From positions 1,819,001 through 1,883,000 of the forward strand of contig JADJQM010000001.1 in the NCBI GenBank assembly GCA_016712715.1: a stretch of DNA of 64,000 nucleotides, given 5' to 3'. This stretch comes from Rhodospirillaceae bacterium. GTDB lineage: Bacteria > Pseudomonadota > Alphaproteobacteria > Dongiales > Dongiaceae. Shown piece after piece: positions 25,917-34,318 of the stretch; positions within the stretch are counted from its first letter, which is position 1; each line of letters opens with the position of its first letter. The notes beneath the pieces are model-generated. The model ran no database searches, was not told the DNA's origin, and saw only the letters and a program-made list of their open reading frames with translations. Made by a program: the position numbers and the translations under genes.

Positions 25917-25945
25917 ATGTCGTTGTCCGACCGGTGGCTGATCGA

Positions 25946-26161
25946 TTAGTTCGACCACAGGTCCTTGTTGGCGGTACGGAAGCTCTCGATCTGCTTCTCG
26001 GCATCTTCCTTGGCAACGCCATAGCGCTCCTGGATTTTGCCGACGAGCTGATCCTGGTGGCCTTCGAGCTGGGTGATATCGTCGTCAGTGAGCTTGCCCC
26101 ACTGTTCCTTCACCTTGCCCTTGAGCTGCTTCCAGTTGCCGGCGATCTGATCCTGATTCAT
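25946..26161 (-). CDS. CsbD-family stress protein
   Basis: 71 residues, start MNQDQIAGNWKQLKGKVKEQ, with the CsbD pattern WGKLTDDDITQLEGHQDQL and VGKIQERYG. The ribosome site AGGAGAG lies just before ATG 26161. CsbD-like proteins are small, abundant, hydrophilic general-stress proteins of unclear mechanism. It sits with Dps and a DUF883-like protein, all on the minus strand, forming a stress group. Confidence 0.92.
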   Translation of the reverse strand: MNQDQIAGNWKQLKGKVKEQWGKLTDDDITQLEGHQDQLVGKIQERYGVAKEDAEKQIESFRTANKDLWSN

Positions 26162-26223
26162 GTTTCTCTCCTTCTCGATTGTTTACACTCTGGATGAACG
26201 TTCTCTCCGCAATTTGGTTCCGT

Positions 26224-26727
26224 TCAACTCATCAGGGCGCGCAGCATCCACACGGCCTTTTCATGGATGTGCAATCGGCTGGTCAGGAGATCGGCCGTTG
26301 CCATGTCACCGACCCCGTCCGCCATTTCAATCACCGCGCGGAATGACCGCGACAAGGTTTCATGATCGGCAATGAGCGCGTTGATCATGACTTCGCCGGA
26401 CTGCGTGCCGTCGGCATCCTGGATCTGTGTCAGCTTGGCGAACTGCCCGAAACCTGCCGGCGCCGGATGGCCCAGCGCTCGAATGCGCTCGGCAATGACG
26501 TCGATGGCGGCCGCCAACTCTTCATATTGCGCCTGGGTCAGTTTGTGCAGGCCATAGAAGAGCGGCCCGACCACATTCCAATGAAAGCCCTGCGTCTTGA
26601 TATAAAGGGCGTAAGTATCGGCGAGCGCCTTGGCGACGCCTTCGGCCACCGCCTTGCGATCGCTGTTCTGGATACCGGTCTTGACGTTTTCGATATGTGT
26701 CTTGGCCTGCAGGACTTCTGCGCTCAT
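26224..26727 (-). CDS. dps: Dps/ferritin-like DNA-binding stress protein
   Basis: A 167-residue Dps. ATG 26727 follows AAGGAGCC. It has the ferroxidase signature TQGFHWNVVGPLFYGLHKLT and the following helix YEELAAAIDVIAERIRALG, plus HEKAVWMLRALM at the end. Dps forms dodecamers that oxidise and store iron and protect DNA against peroxide. It has no long basic N-terminal tail, so DNA binding may be weak. It is 62 bases upstream of csbD on the same strand. Confidence 0.95.
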   Translation of the reverse strand: MSAEVLQAKTHIENVKTGIQNSDRKAVAEGVAKALADTYALYIKTQGFHWNVVGPLFYGLHKLTQAQYEELAAAIDVIAERIRALGHPAPAGFGQFAKLTQIQDADGTQSGEVMINALIADHETLSRSFRAVIEMADGVGDMATADLLTSRLHIHEKAVWMLRALMS

Positions 26728-26804
26728 GTTCTGGCTCCTTGTGGATTTTGGACATTCGTCGCGCGCCATGCGCCGCTGCGGCGATTGCAATCTGCAAATA
26801 GGAA

Positions 26805-26839
26805 CAGGACCAGGCGGAGATGGTTCCCGTCTGGTCCTG
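26805..26839 (-). terminator. Possible terminator of the DUF883-like gene
   Basis: CAGGACCAG (26805-26813) and CTGGTCCTG (26831-26839) form a perfect 9-bp stem with a 17-base loop. It lies 18 bases after the stop on the minus strand, followed by GTTCCTATTTGC, which is only moderately T-rich. Confidence 0.5.
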
Positions 26840-26857
26840 CGTCGAATTCACGCGCCT

Positions 26858-27109
26858 TTAGCGGCGACCGAGCAGATAGCCCGCGAGCGCTCCAATTGCG
26901 AGGGTCACGCCCAGCGCCGCGAGCGGGCGTTCCGATACGCGCGCACTCACATTCTTCACCGCGGCGCCGGCTTCCGCCTGCACACGTTCGGCACCTTCCT
27001 TGACCGCGTCATTGGCCTGGGCAAATTTGTCGCGCATGGTGTTGGCGGCCGTCTTGGCGGCTTCGCCGGCTTCTTCGAGGGTCGGGCGGGCGGCGGTATA
27101 GTTGCTCAT
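26858..27109 (-). CDS. DUF883/ElaB-YqjD-like small membrane-anchored stress protein
   Basis: 83 residues. An amphipathic, Ala/Glu/Lys-rich helix (about residues 10-55, AAKTAANTMRDKFAQANDAV) is followed by a C-terminal membrane anchor ERPLAALGVTLAIGALAGYL ending in LGRR. This is the layout of YqjD/ElaB proteins, which tether ribosomes to the membrane in stationary phase. The role here is inferred from that resemblance and from the Dps/CsbD neighbours. Confidence 0.85.
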   Translation of the reverse strand: MSNYTAARPTLEEAGEAAKTAANTMRDKFAQANDAVKEGAERVQAEAGAAVKNVSARVSERPLAALGVTLAIGALAGYLLGRR

Positions 27110-27485
27110 GTCTCACTCCATCTATGCTCTGGCTTTTGTTCTGGGGCACCGGACGTCCGGCGGTCGTCCTCTTGTCGGGAATGAACCGGGAGCGGCGCCA
27201 AAAGTTGCCGCCGGTTCCCGATGTTTGATCGATGTTACAGCCCTCGATCCGGTCGACGAATTTCCCCTCGTTTTTCGCGTGGAATGCCCCGCGCCGCGCG
27301 GGCATCGCCCTAATTGATTCGAGATTCGGGACCCTCCTGAAATAATTCGGAGGCGGTCACCTCAAGAAATGACGCCTGCGGTGCGTTTGAAGGCTGGCAC
27401 CTTGCGGCGCGACCGGGCAAACTGGCGCCTCCTGGATGACCCACCCGGCGCGCCACGCGTCGACCCACTCCCCTAGGGACCTGAC
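27110..27485. other. Intergenic region between stress genes and zwf operon
   Basis: 376 bases between divergent genes, so both promoters should be here. A hairpin-forming element lies at 27333-27353: CCTCCTGAA and TTCGGAGG around ATAA. It might be an operator or a leader structure of the zwf operon. No recognisable regulator site was identified. Confidence 0.5.
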
Positions 27486-28976
27486 ATGCAGCGTAACACC
27501 CTGATTTCGCAGCCATTCGACATGATCGTTTTCGGCGGCCGCGGCGACCTCGCCCGCCGCAAGCTCATTCCGGCGCTCTACCATCTCGACCGCGAGCGGC
27601 GGCTGCCCGATGACGGCCGCATCATCGCCGTCTCCCGCGGCGCCATGGCAAACGACGCGTTCGTCCAGATGATGCATGACGATTGCCAGACCTATTCGAC
27701 CAATGGCAGCGACGTGCAATTCGACGAAATCTCGTGGGCCCGCTTCGCCCAGCGCCTCACCTATCTCGGCCTCGATGCCACGGACGCGAAGAGCTATGAC
27801 AGCCTGGCACTGCTGCTGAAGGGCCGCGAGGAGGTCATCCGCGCCTTTTACCTGGCGACGGCGCCCGACATCTTCGGCCCCATCGCCGCCAATCTGAAGG
27901 CCCTTAACCTGGTGACCCGGGAATCCCGCCTGGTGCTGGAAAAGCCGCTCGGCCACGATCTCGCCTCGGCCCATGAAATCAACGCCGCCGTCGCCAGGGC
28001 CTTTGCCGAGCCGCAGACCTACCGGATCGATCATTATCTCGGTAAGGAGACGGTGCAGAACCTGATGGTGCTGCGCTTCGCCAATGCGCTGTTCGAGCCG
28101 CTGTGGAACCGCACCCATATCGAACAGGTGCAGATCTCGGTGGCCGAGACGGTCGGTGTCGGCGGGCGCTGGAAGTACTACAATGAATCCGGCGCGCTGC
28201 GCGACATGATCCAGAACCATCTGCTGCAGCTGGTCTGCCTCACGGCCATGGAACCGCCCAGCACCCTTGATGCCGACATGATCCGCGACGAAAAGCTGAA
28301 AGTGCTGCGTGCCCTGCAGCCGATCCATGCCGCCGACGTGGCCATGGCGACCGTGCGCGGCCAGTATCGCGCCGGGTCGATCGACGGCAAGACGGTGCCC
28401 GGCTATCTTGAGGAATCAGACGCCGATCCCGTCAGCAACACCGAAACCTTCGTCGCCATCAAGATCGGCATCGACAATTGGCGCTGGGCCGGCGTACCGT
28501 TTTATGTCCGCACCGGCAAGCGCCTGCCGGCGCGTTCTTCGGAAATCGTCGTTCAGTTCAAAACGCCGCCGCACTCGCCCTATCCCGCTTCCGCCGGCAC
28601 GATCCATCCCAACAAGCTGGTGATGCGCCTGCAGCCCGACGAGGGCATCCGCCTCGTCATGCTCAACAAGGGCAGGGGACCCGGCGAGTTGAAGCTGCAC
28701 CAGACCGCCCTCGACCTCTCTTTCGCCGAGACCTTCGGCGGCCGTTCGCCCGACGCCTATGAGCGCCTGTTGCTCGATGTCATCCGCGGCCGCCCGGCCC
28801 TCTTCATGCGCCTCGATGAACTGGAAGCAGCCTGGCGCTGGACCGACGGCATCCTGCAGGGCTGGGCCGATACCGCGCTCGCGGCAAAGCCCTATGCGGC
28901 CGGCTCCTGGGGACCCACGGCGGCGATCTCGCTCATCGAGCGCGACGGCCGCACCTGGCATGAGGACGACATTTAG
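27486..28976 (+). CDS. zwf: Glucose-6-phosphate 1-dehydrogenase
   Basis: A 496-residue enzyme converting glucose-6-phosphate to 6-phosphogluconolactone with NAD(P)+. The coenzyme loop reads IVFGGRGDLARRKLIPALY, and the substrate-binding signature is RIDHYLGKETVQNLM (conserved His/Lys). First gene of the Entner-Doudoroff operon. Its TAG shares its last base with the pgl GTG start (28976). The ribosome site is weak (AGGGACCTGAC before ATG). Confidence 0.98.
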   Translation: MQRNTLISQPFDMIVFGGRGDLARRKLIPALYHLDRERRLPDDGRIIAVSRGAMANDAFVQMMHDDCQTYSTNGSDVQFDEISWARFAQRLTYLGLDATDAKSYDSLALLLKGREEVIRAFYLATAPDIFGPIAANLKALNLVTRESRLVLEKPLGHDLASAHEINAAVARAFAEPQTYRIDHYLGKETVQNLMVLRFANALFEPLWNRTHIEQVQISVAETVGVGGRWKYYNESGALRDMIQNHLLQLVCLTAMEPPSTLDADMIRDEKLKVLRALQPIHAADVAMATVRGQYRAGSIDGKTVPGYLEESDADPVSNTETFVAIKIGIDNWRWAGVPFYVRTGKRLPARSSEIVVQFKTPPHSPYPASAGTIHPNKLVMRLQPDEGIRLVMLNKGRGPGELKLHQTALDLSFAETFGGRSPDAYERLLLDVIRGRPALFMRLDELEAAWRWTDGILQGWADTALAAKPYAAGSWGPTAAISLIERDGRTWHEDDI

Positions 28977-29674
28977 TGTCCTTCACGGAGACCCGATATG
29001 ACAGCCGCGCAGCGCTCGCTGCGGCGGTGGCTGCGCGTATCGCCGACGATCTCGCCGCAGCGATTGAGAAGAATGGTGCTGCCGGCCTGATCGTCCCCGG
29101 CGGCACGACACCGGTCGCCGTGTTTGATGCCCTGGCCCGGATGCCCCTTGCCTGGGACAAGGTCACGGTCCTGCCCTGCGACGAACGCTGGGTCCCGCGC
29201 TTTCACGCCGACAGCAATGAAGGGCTCATCCACCACCATCTGCAGCAGGGCGAAGCCAAGGCAGTCAATCTGCTGGGCCTCTATCGCCCCCTGCCGACAC
29301 CTGGCGATGCTATTGCGGAAATCGCCGCGTCGCTCCGGACAATCCCGCGGCCCTTCGCCAGCGTCTTTCTCGGCATGGGCGAAGACGGGCATTTTGCCTC
29401 GCTCTTTCCCGGCCACGCCGAAACCGCGCCGGCCCTCGATCTCAATACCGATGCTGCCGTCATGGTCTTGGCGGAGCCCGCCAAGGGCCATCCCCGCATC
29501 GGCCTCACCCTGGCCACATTGCTCGACACGCCGCGCATTCTGCTGGCGGTAACGGGTGCGGAAAAACGGATTGTGCTCCAGCGCGCCATCGCCAATATCA
29601 ATGACGACAGCCTGCCGATCGCGGCCCTGCTCCGGCAGACACGGACCCCGGTCGACATCCTCCTGAGCGAATGA
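28976..29674 (+). CDS. pgl: 6-phosphogluconolactonase
   Basis: A 232-residue hydrolase of the DevB type. It starts at GTG 28976, with PGGTTPVAVFDALARMPL, the PCDERWVP motif and the FLGMGEDGHFASLFPG motif typical of this family. It converts the lactone made by Zwf to 6-phosphogluconate. The start overlaps the zwf stop by one base, and the stop overlaps a possible edd start by 4 bases. Confidence 0.96.
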   Translation: MSFTETRYDSRAALAAAVAARIADDLAAAIEKNGAAGLIVPGGTTPVAVFDALARMPLAWDKVTVLPCDERWVPRFHADSNEGLIHHHLQQGEAKAVNLLGLYRPLPTPGDAIAEIAASLRTIPRPFASVFLGMGEDGHFASLFPGHAETAPALDLNTDAAVMVLAEPAKGHPRIGLTLATLLDTPRILLAVTGAEKRIVLQRAIANINDDSLPIAALLRQTRTPVDILLSE

Positions 29675-31503
29675 GGACCATCATGCACCCCACCATCCAA
29701 GCCGTTACCGAGCGCATCCGCGCCCGCAGCCAGGATAGCCGGGCGAGATATCTTGCCCGCATCGGCGACACCAAGGGCAAAGGTGTCAAGCGCGGGCATC
29801 TCTCCTGCGGCAACCTCGCCCATGGCTTTGCCGCCTGTTCAGCGGACGAGAAAGCGGCACTCGCCGGCACCGCGGTGCCCAATCTCGGCATCGTCTCTGC
29901 CTATAACGACATGCTCTCGGCCCACCAGCCGTTCAAGGATTATCCGGAAACGATCCGCGACGCGGTGGCCGGTCATGCGACGGCACAATTTGCCGGCGGT
30001 GTGCCCGCCATGTGCGATGGCGTCACCCAAGGCCAGACCGGCATGGAATTGTCACTGTTCAGCCGCGACGTCATCGCCATGGCGACTGCCGTCTCGCTCT
30101 CCCACGACATGTTCGACGCCGCCTTGATGCTGGGTGTCTGCGACAAGATCGTGCCGGGTCTCCTCATCGGTGCCTTGAGCTTCGGTCATCTGCCGACCGT
30201 CTTCGTGCCGGCGGGGCCGATGCCCTCGGGCCTCCCCAATGCCGAGAAATCCCGCATCCGCCAGCTCTATGCCGAAGGCAAAGTCGGCCGCAAGGAGTTG
30301 CTGGAAGCCGAGGCCGCGTCCTACCACGCTGCCGGCACCTGCACCTTCTACGGGACCGCCAACAGCAACCAGATGCTGATGGAAGTGATGGGTCTGCACA
30401 TGCCGGGTGCCGCCTTCGTCAATCCAGGGACACCCTTGCGCGCGGCCCTCACCGCCGCTGCGGCGAAGCGCGTCGCGGGTGCGACCGCCCTTGGCAATGA
30501 CTATCGCCCGATCGGCGAGATCGTCGACGAGAAGGCCATCGTCAACGCCATCGTCGGGTTGGTGGCAACCGGCGGCTCGACCAACCACACGATCCATCTC
30601 ATTGCCGTGGCGGCGGCCGCCGGCGTCAAGATCGACTGGGCCGACTTCGCCGAGATCTCCGGCGTCACACCTCTGCTCTGCCGCATCTATCCCAACGGCC
30701 AGGCCGATGTGAACTACTTCCAGGCCGCAGGTGGCTTCGGCTTCCTGGTGCGCGAGTTGCTGGATGCGGGGCTCCTCCACCGCGATGTAAAGACCCTGGT
30801 CGGTGATGATCTCGGCACCTATGCGCAGGAGCCTTATCTCGAAGGCGACCATCTGAAATGGCGCGATGCGCCGCCACAATCCCTCGACCGCGATGTGCTG
30901 CGCCCGGTGAGCGATCCCTTCGCACCCGAAGGCGGCATCCATGTACTGGGCGGCAATCTCGGCCAATCAGTGATCAAGGTTTCGGCCGTGAAGACCGCCC
31001 ACCGGGTGATCGAGGCGCCCGCAATGGTCTTCACCAGCCAGCAGGCGGTCCAGAAGGCGTTCAAGGACGGCAAGCTCCACCGTGACGTCATCGTCGTGGT
31101 GAAGGGCCAGGGCCCCCGGGCCAACGGCATGCCGGAACTGCATCAATTGACGCCGGCCCTGGGCGTACTGCTCGACCTCGGCTACAAGGTGGCGCTGGTG
31201 ACCGACGGCCGCATGTCGGGGGCGTCGGGCAAGGTGCCGGCCGCCATTCATCTCTCGCCCGAGGCCGTGGCCGGTGGCCCCATCGCCCGCATCCAGGATG
31301 GCGACATCATCCGCCTCGACACCGAAACCGATCAGCTCACCTTGAAGGTCGACGCGGCTGCTCTGGCGGCGCGTGACGTCGCGCTGCCCGATATCAGCGG
31401 CAATGCGAGCGGTTGCGGGCGCGAACTCTTCGCGGCATTCCGCGCCCAGGCTAGCGGGGCGCATCTGGGGGCGGCGAGCTTCGGATGGGAAGGCATCGTA
31501 TGA
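29671..31503 (+). CDS. edd: Phosphogluconate dehydratase
   Basis: A 610-residue Fe-S dehydratase making KDPG from 6-phosphogluconate. IlvD/Edd motifs are clear: AYNDMLSAHQPFKDYP, PAMCDGVTQGQTGMELSLFS, GVCDKIVPG and GTCTFYGTANSNQMLMEVMG, with cluster-binding cysteines. ATG 29671 overlaps the pgl stop; a second in-frame ATG at 29683 with GAGG just before it is also possible. The stop overlaps the glk ATG. Confidence 0.97.
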   Translation: MRTIMHPTIQAVTERIRARSQDSRARYLARIGDTKGKGVKRGHLSCGNLAHGFAACSADEKAALAGTAVPNLGIVSAYNDMLSAHQPFKDYPETIRDAVAGHATAQFAGGVPAMCDGVTQGQTGMELSLFSRDVIAMATAVSLSHDMFDAALMLGVCDKIVPGLLIGALSFGHLPTVFVPAGPMPSGLPNAEKSRIRQLYAEGKVGRKELLEAEAASYHAAGTCTFYGTANSNQMLMEVMGLHMPGAAFVNPGTPLRAALTAAAAKRVAGATALGNDYRPIGEIVDEKAIVNAIVGLVATGGSTNHTIHLIAVAAAAGVKIDWADFAEISGVTPLLCRIYPNGQADVNYFQAAGGFGFLVRELLDAGLLHRDVKTLVGDDLGTYAQEPYLEGDHLKWRDAPPQSLDRDVLRPVSDPFAPEGGIHVLGGNLGQSVIKVSAVKTAHRVIEAPAMVFTSQQAVQKAFKDGKLHRDVIVVVKGQGPRANGMPELHQLTPALGVLLDLGYKVALVTDGRMSGASGKVPAAIHLSPEAVAGGPIARIQDGDIIRLDTETDQLTLKVDAAALAARDVALPDISGNASGCGRELFAAFRAQASGAHLGAASFGWEGIV

Positions 31504-32468
31504 GTGCACGCAGCCTCGCCCTCGTCGCCGATATAGGCGGCACCAATGCGCGCTTTGCCTTGCGTCGTCCCGGCGTCGACGGCCTGGAGAAAATGAAGAC
31601 GCTGTCGGCCGCCGATTACCCTAACATCGACAATGCCATCACCACCTATCTCGACTGGGCGGAAGCCACACCGACCGAAGCCTGCTTTGCCGTGGCCTGT
31701 CCCGCGCGCGAAGACCAGATTGAGTTCACCAATTCGACCTGGCATTTCTCGCGCGCCGAGACCGCAGCCCTTTTCGGCTGGCAGCGATTCGAGACGGTCA
31801 ACGATTTCGAGGCCCTCGCCTTGGGTGTTCCCCATGTGAAGCCGGAAGGCCTCCATGCCGTGCGCCGCGGCACCATCGAAACCAAGGGCGCCTGCGCCGT
31901 GCTCGGTCCCGGCACCGGCTTTGGCGTCTCCGGCCTCATCTGCGACCGCCATGGCGGCTGGGTGGCCCTGGCCGGCGAAGGTGGCCATGTCGGCTTCGCG
32001 CCGCAGGACGAGCTGGAGGTCGAGCTGCTGCGCTATCTGCAGGCGCGCTTCGGCCGTGTTTCCTGCGAGCGGCTGCTCTCCGGCGACGGCCTCGTCAACA
32101 TCTACGAGTTCCTCTGCGTGCAAGCCGGCAAGCCCGCCGAGCGACCGACACCCGCCGAGATCACCGCGCGCGGCCTGGAACAGGGCGAGCGCATCGCTCG
32201 CGATGCGCTGCGCCGCTTCTGTGCCATCTTAGGGTCGGCCGCCGGCGATCTGGCGCTCATCCTCGGGTCGACCGGCGGCGTCTATATCGGCGGCGGCATC
32301 GTCCCGCGCCTCCTTCCCATCCTGCTCGACAGCAAGTTCGAGGAACGCTTTGCCAATAAGGGCCGTCTGTCCTCGCTCTTGGCGGCGATGCCGATCTTCG
32401 TCATTCTCGACAACACCCTGGCGCTGCTCGGTGCCGCCGCCACGCTCAACACACAAGGTGACCAATGA
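31500..32468 (+). CDS. glk: Glucokinase (Glk family)
   Basis: 322 residues from ATG 31500, which overlaps the edd stop as ATGA; earlier in-frame starts lie inside edd. It has the phosphate loop LVADIGGTNARFAL, the catalytic region VNDFEALALG and the adenosine loop VLGPGTGFGVSGL, as in E. coli-type glucokinase. It supplies glucose-6-phosphate to Zwf. Both ends overlap neighbours by 4 bases. Confidence 0.95.
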   Translation: MSARSLALVADIGGTNARFALRRPGVDGLEKMKTLSAADYPNIDNAITTYLDWAEATPTEACFAVACPAREDQIEFTNSTWHFSRAETAALFGWQRFETVNDFEALALGVPHVKPEGLHAVRRGTIETKGACAVLGPGTGFGVSGLICDRHGGWVALAGEGGHVGFAPQDELEVELLRYLQARFGRVSCERLLSGDGLVNIYEFLCVQAGKPAERPTPAEITARGLEQGERIARDALRRFCAILGSAAGDLALILGSTGGVYIGGGIVPRLLPILLDSKFEERFANKGRLSSLLAAMPIFVILDNTLALLGAAATLNTQGDQ

Positions 32469-33094
32469 CTCCCATCGCCGCGCTCATCCGTCAGACACGC
32501 GCCATTCCCGTCATCGTGATCGATGCGATCGAGGATGCGCTCCCCTTGGCCCAGGCGCTCCGCGCCGGCGGCCTCAGCAGCATGGAGATCACCCTGCGCA
32601 CCGCTGCCGGACTTGAAGCGGTCAAGCGCCTGAAAGGCGCCGTAGAGGGTCTCTCGGTCGGTGTCGGCACCGTTTTGTCATCGGATGATCTGAAGCGCGC
32701 CCATGAAGCCGGCGCTGACTTCGCGGTCAGCCCGGGCTTCTCGGAAGATATCGTGAAGCGCGCCCTCGATCTTGGCCTGCCCTATCTGCCGGGTGCTGCG
32801 ACACCGGGCGAGGTGATGCGCGGCCGAGCACTCGGCCTCGATGCGTTTAAGTTCTTCCCTGCCTCGACCCTGGGAGGCCCGGCCACGTTGAAGGCCTGGG
32901 GCGATGTGTTCCCGGACAACCATTTCTGCCCGACCGGCGGTGTCTCCTCCGACAACGCGGCCGACTATCTGGCCCTGGCGCATGTCGCTGCTGTCGGATC
33001 GTCGATGCCGGCGCCCCGGAAGATGGTCCAGGAAAGGAAATGGGACGAGATCAAGGCCCTCAGCCACCAGTTTGTGGCATCGACACATATCTGA
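32465..33094 (+). CDS. eda: KDPG aldolase (2-dehydro-3-deoxy-phosphogluconate aldolase)
   Basis: A 209-residue class I aldolase splitting KDPG into pyruvate and glyceraldehyde-3-phosphate. It has the catalytic Glu in SMEITLRTAAGLEAV, GVGTVLSSDDLKRAHEAGAD, and the Schiff-base Lys in GLDAFKFFPASTLGG. It is the last gene of zwf-pgl-edd-glk-eda, overlapping glk by 4 bases. No clear terminator follows. Confidence 0.97.
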   Translation: MTPIAALIRQTRAIPVIVIDAIEDALPLAQALRAGGLSSMEITLRTAAGLEAVKRLKGAVEGLSVGVGTVLSSDDLKRAHEAGADFAVSPGFSEDIVKRALDLGLPYLPGAATPGEVMRGRALGLDAFKFFPASTLGGPATLKAWGDVFPDNHFCPTGGVSSDNAADYLALAHVAAVGSSMPAPRKMVQERKWDEIKALSHQFVASTHI

Positions 33095-33121
33095 GGATCG
33101 CCTAGCATACCCGCTACTTTT

Positions 33122-33631
33122 TTGTGGTTTTTGGCAGATGAGGGAAACTTGGGAGAACGCGGCCAGTATCAGCGCATCATCGGGGCTGGTTTCCTGGAGA
33201 TCTGCTCGCCGCGGATAAAACGGGCTTACGAATATTGGGACAGCAAGCGCCGCGGCCGGCCGATGCCGTCACGCGCCGACATCGACCCCAACGAGATCCG
33301 CGACCTGCTGCCCGGGATCATCCTGATCGATGTCGCCCACGATCCGCTGCGCCTCACCTATCGCCTGGTGGGAACGGATGAGGTCGAAGCGCGCGGCTAC
33401 GATCCGACCGGCAAGGACGTCAAAGAGCATGTCTTTGCCGTGACGCCGGATTTCGGCATGGAGACCTACGTCCTCGCCGCTGAGCGCGGTGTCGTGGTTT
33501 ACGACCAGGAACCCTGGGCCGCCCCCAATCCCAGATTGGCCGAGGTCGGCTCCGTCGTCATGCCGCTCTCCAGCGACGGGCGGATCGTCAACAAGCTGAT
33601 GGCCTTTTGCGATTACCGTCGTTCGGATTAA
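33122..33631 (+). CDS. PAS_5-type domain protein
   Basis: Up to 169 residues. It reads AYEYWDSKRRGRPMPSRADI, LLPGIILIDV and LRLTYRLVGTDEVEARGYD, the pattern of the PAS_5 family that is common in alphaproteobacteria. There is no output domain, so it may be a stand-alone ligand sensor. The start is uncertain: the frame opens at TTG 33122 without a good ribosome site, and a TTG at 33149 after GAGGGAAAC is an alternative. It ends 3 bases from the convergent lolA stop. Confidence 0.78.
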   Translation: MWFLADEGNLGERGQYQRIIGAGFLEICSPRIKRAYEYWDSKRRGRPMPSRADIDPNEIRDLLPGIILIDVAHDPLRLTYRLVGTDEVEARGYDPTGKDVKEHVFAVTPDFGMETYVLAAERGVVVYDQEPWAAPNPRLAEVGSVVMPLSSDGRIVNKLMAFCDYRRSD

Positions 33632-33634
33632 GGA

Positions 33635-34285
33635 TCAGTTCTGCTTCTTCGGGACCTTGAACAGGTCCTGGTCCAGCTCGACACCGAACTGTGCCTCGAA
33701 CAGGCCGACGCGCACTTCCTCGCTCTTCTGATCGACCACGATCCACTGCCGCAGTTCCAGCGGCCGGTCGCCCAGTTCCAGAATCACCTTGCCTTCATCC
33801 GCATCGTCTGTCTGGCGGATGCTGATTTCGAACGCGGCCGGCGACCGCTGGAACGCCGTCACGGTGACGTCGCCGCCCAGTTCAATATCGTCCTTCAGCA
33901 GGAACCAGAGCGGTGAGGCCGAGACCGGCACGCGGTTGATCTGGTCAAGTTCGGGATCGTAATAATGCAGCGACACGCTGTCCGAGACGATCAACATCGG
34001 TGAGGGCGGTTCGTATTCGATGCGGATGAAGCCCGGCCGCTTCAGATAGATGGTGCCGAAGGCGATGCCACCCTTCTCGGAATATTGCTGGAACTTCGCC
34101 TTCATCGTCGTGATGCCGTTGAGGTAATCCTGGATCCGCTTGAGATCCGTCTCATCCTCCGGCGTGAGGTTGGCGGGAACGGCGCGCGCAAATGCCGGTC
34201 GCGCCAGCGGTCCCAAGGCGGTCAGCAAGGCAAGGCTGCCGGCCATGGTCATGAGATGGCGGCGGGAAACAGTGTATTCATTCAC
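33635..34285 (-). CDS. lolA: LolA-like outer-membrane lipoprotein carrier
   Basis: A 216-residue periplasmic protein. The signal region contains a twin-arginine-like SRRHLMTMAGSLALL and a cleavage site near PAFA-RA. The mature fold shows LKRIQDYLNGITTMKAKFQQ, GTIYLKRPGFIRIEYEPP and a PLWFLLKDD loop, typical of LolA in this group. It accepts lipoproteins from LolCDE and carries them across the periplasm. It follows ftsK by 33 bases on the same strand. Confidence 0.93.
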   Translation of the reverse strand: MNEYTVSRRHLMTMAGSLALLTALGPLARPAFARAVPANLTPEDETDLKRIQDYLNGITTMKAKFQQYSEKGGIAFGTIYLKRPGFIRIEYEPPSPMLIVSDSVSLHYYDPELDQINRVPVSASPLWFLLKDDIELGGDVTVTAFQRSPAAFEISIRQTDDADEGKVILELGDRPLELRQWIVVDQKSEEVRVGLFEAQFGVELDQDLFKVPKKQN

Positions 34286-34318
34286 GATTGGCAGACCTTT
34301 CGATTAATCTTAGCAGCC

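Larger units (their letters stand above)
25572..25945. other. Intergenic region upstream of mobB and downstream of csbD
   Basis: 374 bases without a convincing gene. It holds an FNR-like box (25649-25662) and, on the far side, the csbD terminator (25895-25916), both listed separately. The part at 25660-25850 is less GC-rich and has no frame with coding character. Confidence 0.6.
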
